Shown here: in pieces, positions 46,120 to 55,530 of the stretch
How positions within the stretch are numbered: position 1 is the stretch's first letter
Layout of the letters: the number at the start of each line of letters is the position of its first letter
Origin: Pedobacter panaciterrae
GTDB taxonomy: Bacteria; Bacteroidota; Bacteroidia; Sphingobacteriales; Sphingobacteriaceae
NCBI RefSeq assembly: GCF_013204795.1
Contig: NZ_JABMKW010000008.1
Location: forward strand, 1-64,000
Length of the DNA: 64,000 nucleotides
Reading direction: 5' to 3'
Translations under genes and position numbers: made by a program
The notes under the pieces: model-generated
The model's input: only the letters and a program-made list of their open reading frames with translations
The model's database searches: none
What the model was told of the DNA's origin: nothing

Positions 46120-47442
46120 TCACATTTTTGCTGTACCGGATTTTGTCTCTATTGGTGTTATGCGCTTTAAAATCAAGGATAATATGCCTGCATATGCGAC
46201 ATAGCCCACAAAAATAAAATAACCGGGTTGCAGCGAGGTGTTGTTTTGCGTTACAGTGGATAAGACCTCTTCATGTATATTCAGGTTCGAGAGCTGACTC
46301 TTTAAGATTCCGTTCAAGCCAATATAGGTCATTGCAATACCGACAACCATGACATCGGCCATGTCCCATTTACCCAAGTCAAAAGCCAAGTACCTGACCA
46401 CCTTATTCTCTGCATATTTATCTTTGCCCCATATCTGGATGCCCTTTCCAATCATTCGCAGTACAGGGAGGATGACAACAAATAACAGAATCAATATGCC
46501 AACCAATATTGCGTCCGGCTTTGGCTGATCAATTAGTGCCTTTATGATGCCTAGTATACTCTTGCTCTGAAAAAATAGGACCTGATTTTGAAAAGCTAAT
46601 TTCTCCCCAAGAAGCGTAAAATTAAGCGATTGGATGCGGGCGTCAACTTCTATGATCGTAGCGGTGATACCCACCAGCAGGAGGATAAAAGCAAATAAAA
46701 GGGAGAGAATATAAAGCGGAGTATGAAGGCTTACCTGTTTTTTCATCAACAGCCAAAGGCAAAGGGCCAATAAGACGCAGCCAACCATCGCGTATGCATA
46801 ATTGTAAGTTTGTTTACGTATTGTGATCAGCTTTGAATTGATCGTTTTTTCAAAATCTCCTGCATTTGAAACGCGGTATTTACTGTAGATATGACTGCTA
46901 ACCGTAGCACTGGCTGGCTTGGTATTGTCGTAGGTTTCCTTCTCCAACTGATCTACTTTACTGGTCACGATACTTTTGAGCCTTTTCTTACTTGCTGGTC
47001 TGTTGATCCTATTCACAATGGTACTGGCAAATGAGGGTACCTGTGCATGAAGGTCATCGGTGTCCACTAATGCATTGAAGGCCAATTTTTTGAGCTTACC
47101 GCCAATACTCTTTTGGGGTTTATTCACTTCGGCTACTGCCCTATTGACAAGACCGTTTAGCTGTTTTTCAACTTTTTCCTGAAGGTCTTTTTTCTGTTCT
47201 GCCGTCATGTCGAAGTCACTGATCTTTCCGTCCACCACTTTGGCAATCTTCTCCCGCCACTGATCTACCGAGAAAATGCCAAAGGTAATGTTATTGGCCA
47301 CACTATAATCTTCCTTTATCTCTTCCTGATGCTTAGAAAGTGTAGATACCCGGTAACCAAAATAGGCCTCTCCGCAGAGTAGGACACTTAACCCGGCGAT
47401 AAGCAGGATTTTAAGCAACATCGTTTTTCTAGTGGGCGTCAT
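46120..47442 (-). CDS. PqiA-domain membrane protein B (paralogue pair)
   Basis: 440 residues. One N-terminal membrane segment (about 8-26), a soluble Lys/Glu-rich helical region (about 30-205), then at least four C-terminal membrane segments. The C-terminal part contains KVVRYLAFDLGKWDMADVMVVGIAMTYIGLNGILKSQL, which matches the paraquat-inducible-protein-A domain (KW-M-DV-VV). It is a paralogue of the upstream gene (47429-48754); FSVDQWREKIAKVVDGKI aligns with FSVEQWRDKVAGIVNHQI. PqiA proteins act in lipid transport or envelope homeostasis. Its start overlaps that gene by 14 bases. Confidence 0.75.
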   Translation of the reverse strand: MTPTRKTMLLKILLIAGLSVLLCGEAYFGYRVSTLSKHQEEIKEDYSVANNITFGIFSVDQWREKIAKVVDGKISDFDMTAEQKKDLQEKVEKQLNGLVNRAVAEVNKPQKSIGGKLKKLAFNALVDTDDLHAQVPSFASTIVNRINRPASKKRLKSIVTSKVDQLEKETYDNTKPASATVSSHIYSKYRVSNAGDFEKTINSKLITIRKQTYNYAYAMVGCVLLALCLWLLMKKQVSLHTPLYILSLLFAFILLLVGITATIIEVDARIQSLNFTLLGEKLAFQNQVLFFQSKSILGIIKALIDQPKPDAILVGILILLFVVILPVLRMIGKGIQIWGKDKYAENKVVRYLAFDLGKWDMADVMVVGIAMTYIGLNGILKSQLSNLNIHEEVLSTVTQNNTSLQPGYFIFVGYVAYAGILSLILKRITPIETKSGTAKM

Positions 47443-48754
47443 AAGGAGTAATATATTTTAGTATGGTCGACAAAATAAGCCCGTATAGCACGAAGCTGAT
47501 GAATATAATGTAGCCTGGCTGCAGCGCAGTATTGTGGGTGGTCAGCACAGTCAGATCGTCACTCTTTATATTCAGGCTCCTTAGTTGACTGTCCAGTAGG
47601 CCGTTCAAGCCTATGTATACCATCAGTATCGCAATGACAATAACATCAGCCATGCTCCACTTGCCCGATTGAAAGGCAAAGTACTTGATGATTTTATTCT
47701 CAGCAATTTTCCTTTTGCTTAGCAGATGGATTCCGGTAGCGCTCAGCTTCATTACCGGGAACAAGATGCTGAAGACCAGTATCAAAATACCCACCAATAC
47801 CGAATCTACAGCCGGTTGCGCAATAAGCACTTTTACCACATCAAGAATGCTTTTGCTTTGAAAAAACAGCACCTGGTTTTCAAAGGTGACATGTTCGCCG
47901 AGTAACACAAAGTCCAGTGATTTAATGCGTGCGTCAACTTCGATCATGGATGCAGTTAACCCTACCGCAAGCAATATGAATGCAAACATCAGTGACATGA
48001 TAAAGAGGGTGGCATGCAACTCTACCCGTTTCCTGAATATCCACCACAAGGATAGTACAACCACAATGCAGCCTAGCATGGCGAATGAATAATTGTAAGT
48101 TGCTGTCCTGATGCGTGATAGTGATGAGATCAGTTTATCGTTTAATTCTTCAGTTGAATTTACATTATATCTTTTATAGACCTTATCAGTTGCCGCTTTA
48201 GTTGCCGCCACCGTACTGTCTAAATATTCCGCACGTTCCAGGGCATCAAACTTTGACATGGCCATTTTGCTAAGCTGCTTTTTGTTAGCCGGGTTATAAG
48301 CCTTTGCAAGTATTTCTGTGGCGAAGCCTGGAACCTGCTCCCGAATCTTGTCTGTATTAACAAAGGTTTTGATAACGAACTTTTTTATTTTACCATCAAT
48401 GGTTTTCTTAGGTTTATTTACCAGTGCTTCTGCCTTGTCGATCAGTGCGAGAATGATTTGCTCAACCTCTTTCCGTAGTTCTTTCTTCTGTTTTGGAGTC
48501 AGGGTAAAATCACGGATCTGGTGATTCACAATGCCAGCTACTTTGTCCCGCCATTGCTCTACGGAAAAAACCCCTAGGGTAATGTTATTCACATCGGAAT
48601 AATCCTGTTTGATCTCTTCCTGCTGGCCTGAGAGTTTGTGCAGCTGATAGCCAAAATATCCTTCCCCGCACAAAAATATAGCAAGGCCTAGTATGAGCAG
48701 CAACCTTGGAACAATTGATCCCTTCTTCAAAATCGTTTTTTCAAGGTCCATCAT
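47429..48754 (-). CDS. PqiA-domain membrane protein A (paralogue pair)
   Basis: 441 residues with the same plan as its downstream paralogue: N-terminal TM segment (about 13-31), a long charged soluble region, then TM segments and the PqiA-like KIIKYFAFQSGKWSMADVIVIAILMVYIGLNGLLDSQL motif. The start MMDLEKT is chosen at the first of two adjacent ATG codons. It overlaps the stop of the AI-2E permease gene by 4 bases (ATGA) and overlaps its paralogue by 14 bases, so three genes form one coupled operon. Tandem duplication is likely. Function is inferred only from the PqiA domain. Confidence 0.75.
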   Translation of the reverse strand: MMDLEKTILKKGSIVPRLLLILGLAIFLCGEGYFGYQLHKLSGQQEEIKQDYSDVNNITLGVFSVEQWRDKVAGIVNHQIRDFTLTPKQKKELRKEVEQIILALIDKAEALVNKPKKTIDGKIKKFVIKTFVNTDKIREQVPGFATEILAKAYNPANKKQLSKMAMSKFDALERAEYLDSTVAATKAATDKVYKRYNVNSTEELNDKLISSLSRIRTATYNYSFAMLGCIVVVLSLWWIFRKRVELHATLFIMSLMFAFILLAVGLTASMIEVDARIKSLDFVLLGEHVTFENQVLFFQSKSILDVVKVLIAQPAVDSVLVGILILVFSILFPVMKLSATGIHLLSKRKIAENKIIKYFAFQSGKWSMADVIVIAILMVYIGLNGLLDSQLRSLNIKSDDLTVLTTHNTALQPGYIIFISFVLYGLILSTILKYITPYDAH

Positions 48755-49830
48755 TTTTTTCTTTTGGTGAACCTTTTAAGCTGCCCCATATGTTCGGTTG
48801 GCACATTGTCTCCAAGCAGTTTCCCCCAGGGTTTAAGTCCGTTGATCCTGTCGAATATTATTTTTAGTACCGCGATAACAGGGATCGATAAAAACATACC
48901 CGGAACTCCCCATAGGGCTGCCCCTAGCAACACGATCACAATTGATATCAGCGCATTGATCTGAACCTTGGAGGACACGATTCTTGGGACAAGTATGTTA
49001 TTGTCCAAAAATTGGATAAACGCATATGCGGCAATAATCAGTAGTTGTGTGGTAAAACCATCAGTGGTCAAGGTTGCCATTAATACAGGTAAGGCAATAG
49101 CGATGATGCCACCGATATAGGGCAACAGGTTCAGGATAGCCCCGATCACCCCTATAAGAATTGCATTCTGTACACCCAGTATTAACAATGCAGCTGAATT
49201 GAGTACGGCAACGATGGAAGTTTCGATGAGGAGCCCTACAATATAGCTCTGGATAGCACCTTTTGTCTCGCTAAGGATTTCAGCCACTTTAGTTTGATTC
49301 TCTTCAGAAAAAACTTCATAAAGGAAATTAAGGATAAGTGTTTTATAGAGCATAAGCAGGAAAACATATACCGGGATCAAAAAGATCACGCTTAAAATGC
49401 CCATTACGCCTGTAAGCGTTTGGCCGATCATGCCTTTGCTGCTGTTAGCCGCTTCGGTGATCATTTTGGTCTGCTTGCTTGCCGAAAATCCGAAGGATTT
49501 TTGGACCCATATCTGAAGATCGTGAAGTAACGTGCTTAATTTGTGCTTGATGGCATCCAGATCATCAAAAAAATGAGCAACCTGGGAGGAAAGAAGATAC
49601 AGCACGCCAGCCAGCACAATGATTGCAATTAACATGGAGATGATAATGGCGATAATTTTGGGCACTTTTCTTTCCAGCCTGTTAGACAATGGGTTTAGAA
49701 GAATGGCAATCAGTCCGGCAAATGCAAGTGGGACAAGAATGTCTCTTAATACTGATAAAATAAAAACTGCGATCACTATGCCTAATAGTATAATCGGGAC
49801 TTTGATATAAAAGGGGTAGTCTTTTTGCAT
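48751..49830 (-). CDS. AI-2E family transporter (UPF0118 permease)
   Basis: 359 residues with about seven or eight membrane spans, including the family features VPLAFAGLIAILLNPLSNRLER near the start, a soluble cytoplasmic-facing insert, and GVIGAILNLLPYIGGIIAIALPVLMA plus FIQFLDNNILVPRIVSSKVQINALISIVIVLLGAALWGVPGMFLSIPVIAVLKIIFDRI. Despite the family name, members include Na+/H+ antiporters and other exporters, so the substrate is open. It leads the minus-strand operon with the two PqiA-domain proteins. Confidence 0.88.
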   Translation of the reverse strand: MQKDYPFYIKVPIILLGIVIAVFILSVLRDILVPLAFAGLIAILLNPLSNRLERKVPKIIAIIISMLIAIIVLAGVLYLLSSQVAHFFDDLDAIKHKLSTLLHDLQIWVQKSFGFSASKQTKMITEAANSSKGMIGQTLTGVMGILSVIFLIPVYVFLLMLYKTLILNFLYEVFSEENQTKVAEILSETKGAIQSYIVGLLIETSIVAVLNSAALLILGVQNAILIGVIGAILNLLPYIGGIIAIALPVLMATLTTDGFTTQLLIIAAYAFIQFLDNNILVPRIVSSKVQINALISIVIVLLGAALWGVPGMFLSIPVIAVLKIIFDRINGLKPWGKLLGDNVPTEHMGQLKRFTKRKK

Positions 49831-50167
49831 AGCTGTTGAGTGCTTCCTTCACCTAACAATATTTAACCCAAGTAGTTTTATCAATACTCAATTATTTGTT
49901 GCGGATCAGCCATTAAATCATTCCATTAGGTCCCGTGGCTAAAAATGACTATTTCTAACTATTGCAATTGACGATGCGGAGTTCTAACTTCAATATTCTT
50001 ACTATGGGCAATTGCTGTATTTGGCATTGATTTGCACCAACACTGATATAATACTGATTAATAAAAAAATGCATACAAATTATTTATAGCACTCTGGCTG
50101 ATACCATTGGCCGCTTTTCAAAATTTGCCTTGTTTTAGCGTTTAACCAAACCGGGAGTTTAATTGAT
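49831..50167. other. Intergenic region between divergent genes (337 bases)
   Basis: Separates the AI-2E permease operon (minus) from the patatin gene (plus) and so should hold both promoters. I see no convincing promoter pair, hairpin, repeat or small ORF. A TTTTCAAAATTTGCCTTG stretch about 40-60 bases before the patatin gene has TTTG but no matching -7 box. Confidence 0.45.
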
Positions 50168-53100
50168 ATGGACATTGTTACTGACCTTACAGCAGAAGCT
50201 GTTTGTTATATTATCCTCTATCAGGACATTTTAAAAGGCAAAGCCTCCGATCATCTAGATCAAAAGCTGCTGACCAAGAAAAGCTGGTTAAACCTTACTG
50301 TTGAAGACATCGAAGTTGAGGAGCTTACACCCAATCAACAGGAGCAGATTAAAGATTTAATCTGGCATAGTCCCGCCATGGAGGACCCGGCAAATCTTTC
50401 ACATCGTTATTTTACAAGTACTCTAGGTCTTTTACAATGGCTGTCAACTAAAATACCCGGTGAAGATCATCCTGAAAAAAGATTGTTTTCCTGGCTTCCC
50501 TTTGTTGGTAAAAAGGAGGAAAATGAAGTGCTGATTCTTTTTCAGCCACCTTTTTTCTGGAGGCAGCAGATCAGGGCCTTGTTGTACAATGAACCAAAAG
50601 AGCGGATTGTTCTGGTGGAAAAACTTCGTTACATGCCGCTTCAGGTCGTTTCAGTATTGGCAGGAACGGTAACAAGTCCATACCGGATACGACTTTATCA
50701 GTTGTATGAATTCTCTGATGAAAGTCGCGAACACCCGATCATTAAAGAACATGGACCAGGTATATTGAGTACCTCTGACAGAAAAGCCTATCTGGGGTGG
50801 TGGAAGGGAAAAACGGAGCTGGCCAAAGAATACCTGATTAATGACCGGAAGCTTTTGACTATGCTTAAGGAAGAAAGGGCTTTGCCCTTTGAAACACTTT
50901 TCCGCGATGAGTTGGTTGAAATCACAAAAGCCAGAAGAGCAAGAAAAGCAGAATACGATATAGCAAGCAAAAACCCTGCGGAGGATAAAAGAGAAAACAC
51001 AGACAGCGATGCGTTGGATGATGGGGTCTTTGATCCGATGTGTAAAGCAGGCGAGATGGGCCTGATGGGAATTGCACTTTCCGGTGGTGGAATCCGCTCG
51101 GCTACTTTCAATTTGGGCATCTTGCAGCGGCTGGCCAATCTGAATGTCCTGAAAGAATTTGATTATATGTCTACCGTCTCTGGCGGAGGGTATATCGGTG
51201 CCTGGTTAAACTCCTGGATCAAGCGATCCGGCTCGTTAAGCAAAGTTACTGATCGCCTATGTCCTGATAGATCCGGAGATCCATTGGCCGATGAAGTCCG
51301 TCCGGTCCGCTGGCTGCGAATGTTCAGCAACTACCTGTCTCCTAATGTGGGGATTATGTCACCCGATGCTTGGGGATCGGGGATGACCTGGCTTAGAAAC
51401 ACAGTCATCAACCAGGTTGTACTGCTGCTGATCCTGCTGACTGTCTTGTCAGCAATTTCTGATCTGTATGATACCTGGAATCTGCTGAAAGGCAAGGTTA
51501 CTATGCTTAGTCCAAGAAACATTCTGATTTCCACTTTTATCATGCTCGCTATTGGGTCGGTACTGGCCGCAATTGCGATGCGTTCTTTTTACCAGAGGGA
51601 TAAGCAGGCACATAAAGGGGTGCTCAGAAGCATCTGGGAGAAACTGTCGCTTAGCTTCTCCTCACTAACCGAAATAAAAAGAATCATTCCAAATATTTTA
51701 GTTGCCTGGGCGAGCATTTGTGCTCTGGCAATCAGCATCTATTTTAATGCGATATACCCATATACTGATGACACCGGGCAGCGAAAATGGTTGATGCTGG
51801 CACTTTCTTTAGGCGCTTTTCTGGCCTTTTTATGGCTTGCGATTTGGGGTAATTATCATAAACGGGAAGACCTGATCGAGCTGGGTAAAGCCAATGTTAA
51901 AGGAAGAACAGAAAATGTGCCCCGGATTTCCAGTCCAACGGTCATTGCCATACTGCTTTCATCGGCAGTGGCCTCTGCATTGTTCGCCTTACTGATAATA
52001 TTATTCTGGGAATTCGTCGCTTACTTTTACCGTGTTGCGCCTTCATTCACCAAGATTGCACCTCAAAAAATAATGTTGGTATTGGGCGCCCCAATAGTAA
52101 TGGAAATCTTCTCTGTCGCAGTGATCACCAGGATGGCGCTGATGGGCAATCTGTTTCCAGATTACAGGCGTGAATGGTGGGGCAGGTTAGGAGGTTACAT
52201 CCACCGTTTCATGCTGCTCTGGATAATTGTAACCTTTGCCTGTTTGATCATGCCTGACCTATGGCCCGAAAAACCCAGTGCAATGATTCCCGTGGCTTGG
52301 GGAGGATGGGCCGGCATTATTGGCTGGGGGGTGAAAAAGGCATTTGAATCCAGGGATGAAGAATCCGGTAAGTCTGCGAACATTATCAGTGTACTGATCA
52401 AGGTTGTACCCTTTCTGTTTATGATTGGTATTTTGCTGATCGGCTCCTGGATTAACGAAGGGATCAGACATGAGACCAGCGCATATTCAAATGATTTCTA
52501 CGGGCAAAACCTTTATATTACTGTTATTCTGGCAGCATTGACCCTGGTTTTAAGCTGGCGTGTGGGTGTCAATGAATTCTCTCTGCATCACTTTTACCGC
52601 AACCGGCTGATCAGGGCTTTCCTTGGTGCAACCCGTACAAGGGAAGATCGGGTTAAAACGGCCAATCCATTTACCGGGTTTGATACCAACGATGACATCA
52701 TATTGTCCTCTATGAAAGTAGAAAACGGCTATTTCGGTCCTTTTCCGATCATCAATGCCGCGTTAAACTCAACAGTGGTATCAGCGCTGGACCGTCAGGA
52801 CCGGATGGCTGAGTCCTTTATCTTTTCTCCATTATATTGCGGCTATGACTTTAGTCCAACCCGCTCATCGACCTATAACATTGACAATGTGTATGAATAT
52901 GGTTACCGGCCGACTGAAAAATTTTCCAATAAAAACGGAGGACCCACCCTGGGAACAGCCATGGCCATATCAGGTGCTGCGGTAAGCCCAAACTGGGGAT
53001 ATCATTCCTCTGCAACCATGGCATTTTTAATGACCCTGTTCAATGTACGGCTGGGCTGGTGGATAGGCAATCCAAGACGTGATCGCTGGAAAATGCAGGA

Positions 53101-53632
53101 TCCGAAACTCGGGTTACTGTACTTGTTGAGAGACTTGGTCGGGAAGTCCGATATAGATATGAAATACGTATGCCTATCAGATGGGGGCCATTTTGACAAC
53201 ATGGGGCTTTATGAACTGGTACGCAGGCGATGTAGTTATATCCTGATAGGAGATGGAGAACAGGATCAGGAAGGAACCTGTGAAGGATTTGCAAATGCAA
53301 TCAGGCGTTGTCGTATTGATTTTGGTGTAGAGATCAATATTGACCTGAAAAACATTACCAGCAAGTTAAAAGACAGGGATTCGGCACACATTGCAAGAGG
53401 CTATATCACCTATCCCGGATATGCGCAGAAGAAAGGAACATTGATTTACATCAAAGCATCACTGACAGGCGATGAACCGGTGGATATCCGCGAATATGCC
53501 TTAGCAAATACGGATTTCCCCCACCAATCAACAGGCGACCAGTTTTTTGACGAGGCTCAGTTTGAAAGTTACCGAAAACTGGGCTATCATTCCATAGACG
53601 ATCTGAAGGAACTATACCTTCCCAATGGATAA
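50168..53632 (+). CDS. Large patatin-like phospholipase with an inserted multi-span membrane region
   Basis: 1154 residues, far longer than typical patatins (about 250-350 for the catalytic domain). The oxyanion motif GGGIRS is at 306-311; the nucleophile Ser is S338 in TVSGGGYIG (first Gly of GxSxG is Thr); the catalytic Asp is D1005 in SDGGHFDN. Between S338 and D1005 lie about ten hydrophobic helices (about 405-805), so the active site is assembled from N- and C-terminal parts around a membrane domain. Residues 1-290 are a mixed soluble region. It should be an integral inner-membrane lipid hydrolase. No signal peptide. It stands alone at the right edge of the stress-gene region. Confidence 0.85.
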   Translation: MDIVTDLTAEAVCYIILYQDILKGKASDHLDQKLLTKKSWLNLTVEDIEVEELTPNQQEQIKDLIWHSPAMEDPANLSHRYFTSTLGLLQWLSTKIPGEDHPEKRLFSWLPFVGKKEENEVLILFQPPFFWRQQIRALLYNEPKERIVLVEKLRYMPLQVVSVLAGTVTSPYRIRLYQLYEFSDESREHPIIKEHGPGILSTSDRKAYLGWWKGKTELAKEYLINDRKLLTMLKEERALPFETLFRDELVEITKARRARKAEYDIASKNPAEDKRENTDSDALDDGVFDPMCKAGEMGLMGIALSGGGIRSATFNLGILQRLANLNVLKEFDYMSTVSGGGYIGAWLNSWIKRSGSLSKVTDRLCPDRSGDPLADEVRPVRWLRMFSNYLSPNVGIMSPDAWGSGMTWLRNTVINQVVLLLILLTVLSAISDLYDTWNLLKGKVTMLSPRNILISTFIMLAIGSVLAAIAMRSFYQRDKQAHKGVLRSIWEKLSLSFSSLTEIKRIIPNILVAWASICALAISIYFNAIYPYTDDTGQRKWLMLALSLGAFLAFLWLAIWGNYHKREDLIELGKANVKGRTENVPRISSPTVIAILLSSAVASALFALLIILFWEFVAYFYRVAPSFTKIAPQKIMLVLGAPIVMEIFSVAVITRMALMGNLFPDYRREWWGRLGGYIHRFMLLWIIVTFACLIMPDLWPEKPSAMIPVAWGGWAGIIGWGVKKAFESRDEESGKSANIISVLIKVVPFLFMIGILLIGSWINEGIRHETSAYSNDFYGQNLYITVILAALTLVLSWRVGVNEFSLHHFYRNRLIRAFLGATRTREDRVKTANPFTGFDTNDDIILSSMKVENGYFGPFPIINAALNSTVVSALDRQDRMAESFIFSPLYCGYDFSPTRSSTYNIDNVYEYGYRPTEKFSNKNGGPTLGTAMAISGAAVSPNWGYHSSATMAFLMTLFNVRLGWWIGNPRRDRWKMQDPKLGLLYLLRDLVGKSDIDMKYVCLSDGGHFDNMGLYELVRRRCSYILIGDGEQDQEGTCEGFANAIRRCRIDFGVEINIDLKNITSKLKDRDSAHIARGYITYPGYAQKKGTLIYIKASLTGDEPVDIREYALANTDFPHQSTGDQFFDEAQFESYRKLGYHSIDDLKELYLPNG

Positions 53633-53700
53633 TCAATAACAAGTCAACCTTCATGTCTTTTATTCATTAAAGAATAAACAGAATATTAATGAAATAAAAA

Positions 53701-54957
53701 ATGCATTTTTGCTACGTTACAATTTATTGCAAGAGGTTGAATACAGAATATTTCATAGCAGGGCGCATAGCAGTAAAATCTGAGCGCACATTCTCAAAAC
53801 TAATAGTTCGTATTGCTATAGCAGGGGTAATGCTCAGTCTTGCTGTAATGATGCTTTCTGTTGCGATTATTAAAGGCTTTAAAAGCGAGATACAGGAAAA
53901 AGTAAGAGGTTACATTGGCGATGTGAGAATCTTTAAGTTTGATCTTAACAATTCATTTGAACTGTCGCCTTTTGTACCTGAACCCGAAACTATAGCCAAG
54001 CTTAAAAGCAATCCCGATATCGAATATTTTCAACCCTATGCAACAAAACCAGCCATCATTTCTGCTAATGATGAAGTTGAAGGCATAAATTTTAAAGGCA
54101 TAGATAAGACCTTTAACTGGGATTATATACGTAAACACCTGGTAAGCGGAACAGTTATAAACTTTGCCGATAGTGCTGCCGCCACCAAGCAGATCATGAT
54201 CTCTCAATTTACTGCCAACCGCCTTAAACTAAAAACAGGCGACGACTTTATCATGCATTTCGTACAGGATCCTCCTCGCAGGCGACCATTTAAAATAGTC
54301 GGAATTTATGATATTGGTGTAGAAGAGATCGACAAAGGCTTTGTAATGGGCGATCTTAATCTGATCCGCCGTTTAAACAACTGGAAGCCTAATGAAATAG
54401 GGGGTATAGAGATCAGAATTAAGAATTTTGCCAATCTTAAAACCGTTTCAACAAATATTTACACAGAACTGGAAACAAAGCTGAAGTCAGAATCCGTTCA
54501 AGACTATTTTCCGGCAATATTTACCTGGCTATCCCTGTTAGATGTAAACACAAAAATTATCCTTGCATTAATGATGGTAGTAGGCGTAATCAATATGATT
54601 ACCGCTTTATTAATCATGATACTGGAACGCACCAATATGATCGGTATGCTAAAAACCTTTGGTATGACAGATTTTAGTGTAATGAAAATATTCCTCTATA
54701 ATGCCCTTTACCTGGTAGGAATTGGAGTAATATTGGGCAATGTTCTGGGGCTTGGCTTAGCCTTTCTGCAAACCCATACCCATATTTTTAAATTAGATCA
54801 AACGTCTTATTACCTGGCGTATGTGCCAATTGAAATACAATTTACCGATGTGTTACTGTTAAACATCTCTACAATTGTAATTTGTTTTGTGGTACTTATT
54901 ATACCTTCGTTATTGGTGAGCAGGATAAGTCCTTTAAAAGCAATCAGGTTTAAATAG
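53701..54957 (+). CDS. LolC/LolE-like ABC transporter permease (FtsX domain)
   Basis: 418 residues from the ATG at 53701. A TTG at 53737 would give LNTEYFIAGRIAVKSERTFSKLIVRIAIAG (406 residues), which looks closer to the family start. A first TM segment (about 35-55), a periplasmic domain (about 60-270) and three C-terminal TM segments including ALMMVVGVINMITALLIMILERTNMIGMLKTFGM match the LolC/E/MacB-FtsX architecture. It would couple to an ATPase for lipoprotein release or another envelope job; no ATPase gene is adjacent. The last 8 bases overlap the convergent YfiT-like gene. Confidence 0.88.
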   Translation: MHFCYVTIYCKRLNTEYFIAGRIAVKSERTFSKLIVRIAIAGVMLSLAVMMLSVAIIKGFKSEIQEKVRGYIGDVRIFKFDLNNSFELSPFVPEPETIAKLKSNPDIEYFQPYATKPAIISANDEVEGINFKGIDKTFNWDYIRKHLVSGTVINFADSAAATKQIMISQFTANRLKLKTGDDFIMHFVQDPPRRRPFKIVGIYDIGVEEIDKGFVMGDLNLIRRLNNWKPNEIGGIEIRIKNFANLKTVSTNIYTELETKLKSESVQDYFPAIFTWLSLLDVNTKIILALMMVVGVINMITALLIMILERTNMIGMLKTFGMTDFSVMKIFLYNALYLVGIGVILGNVLGLGLAFLQTHTHIFKLDQTSYYLAYVPIEIQFTDVLLLNISTIVICFVVLIIPSLLVSRISPLKAIRFK

Positions 54958-55501
54958 AAAGCCAGCCTTGCCTCTTTTTCAATTCAGTAATATGAGCAAG
55001 GTGGTGACGGCAATGCCAGTCATACAAACCGGTATTTTCATTAATCTTTATACTTCTGCCATGTTCCGGATGTATAAAATCCCTTTCCAATTCTTCTGCA
55101 GTAAGTGAATTTAGTAGAAACACCCATCGCTGATGAAGTCCCTCCAAAATCCTCAGACTCGATTCAACTGGCAACCCCCTGCTATCCGCTAGTTCAGCCC
55201 ATCTTTCTTCATAATAAGCCTTTATTACAGGGCTATCTTCGGTCAAAGCCCATTTCAGTCTTATCTGGCTGTTCATATGGCTGTCGGCACAATGATGAAC
55301 CACCTGTCTAACTGTCCAGCCTCCTGGCCTGTAAGGAGTGTCTAGTTGTGCATCACTTAAATGAGCTACCTCTTTCCTTAAAGCTTCAGGAAACGAAGCA
55401 ATAGTAGCAATATAACCATCCAATAAAGCTTTAGTGATTTGAGCAGGTTGCTCGAACTTTCCAATTGGGTAACGTAATTTTTCTAACTCAGTTGAAGTCA
55501 T
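54950..55501 (-). CDS. YfiT-like bacillithiol transferase (DinB superfamily)
   Basis: 183 residues of the DinB four-helix fold. Metal-binding His motifs: VVHHCADSHMNSQIR and DWHCRHHLAHITELKKRQ. The start LEKLRYPIGKFEQPAQITKALLDGYIATIASFPEALRKEVAHLSDAQLDTPYRPGGWTVRQ closely matches my memory of the YfiT/BstA family, which conjugates bacillithiol to electrophiles. It complements bshB1 at 5556-6272. The 3' end overlaps the convergent permease gene by 8 bases. Confidence 0.85.
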   Translation of the reverse strand: MTSTELEKLRYPIGKFEQPAQITKALLDGYIATIASFPEALRKEVAHLSDAQLDTPYRPGGWTVRQVVHHCADSHMNSQIRLKWALTEDSPVIKAYYEERWAELADSRGLPVESSLRILEGLHQRWVFLLNSLTAEELERDFIHPEHGRSIKINENTGLYDWHCRHHLAHITELKKRQGWLSI

Positions 55502-55530
55502 TTTGGCGGTTTATTTATATCTAATGCAAA

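Noticed and set aside
53659..53678. TTTATTC/GAATAAA hairpin after the patatin gene
   Set aside because: Only 7 AT-only base pairs with no clear U-run; too weak to call a terminator.
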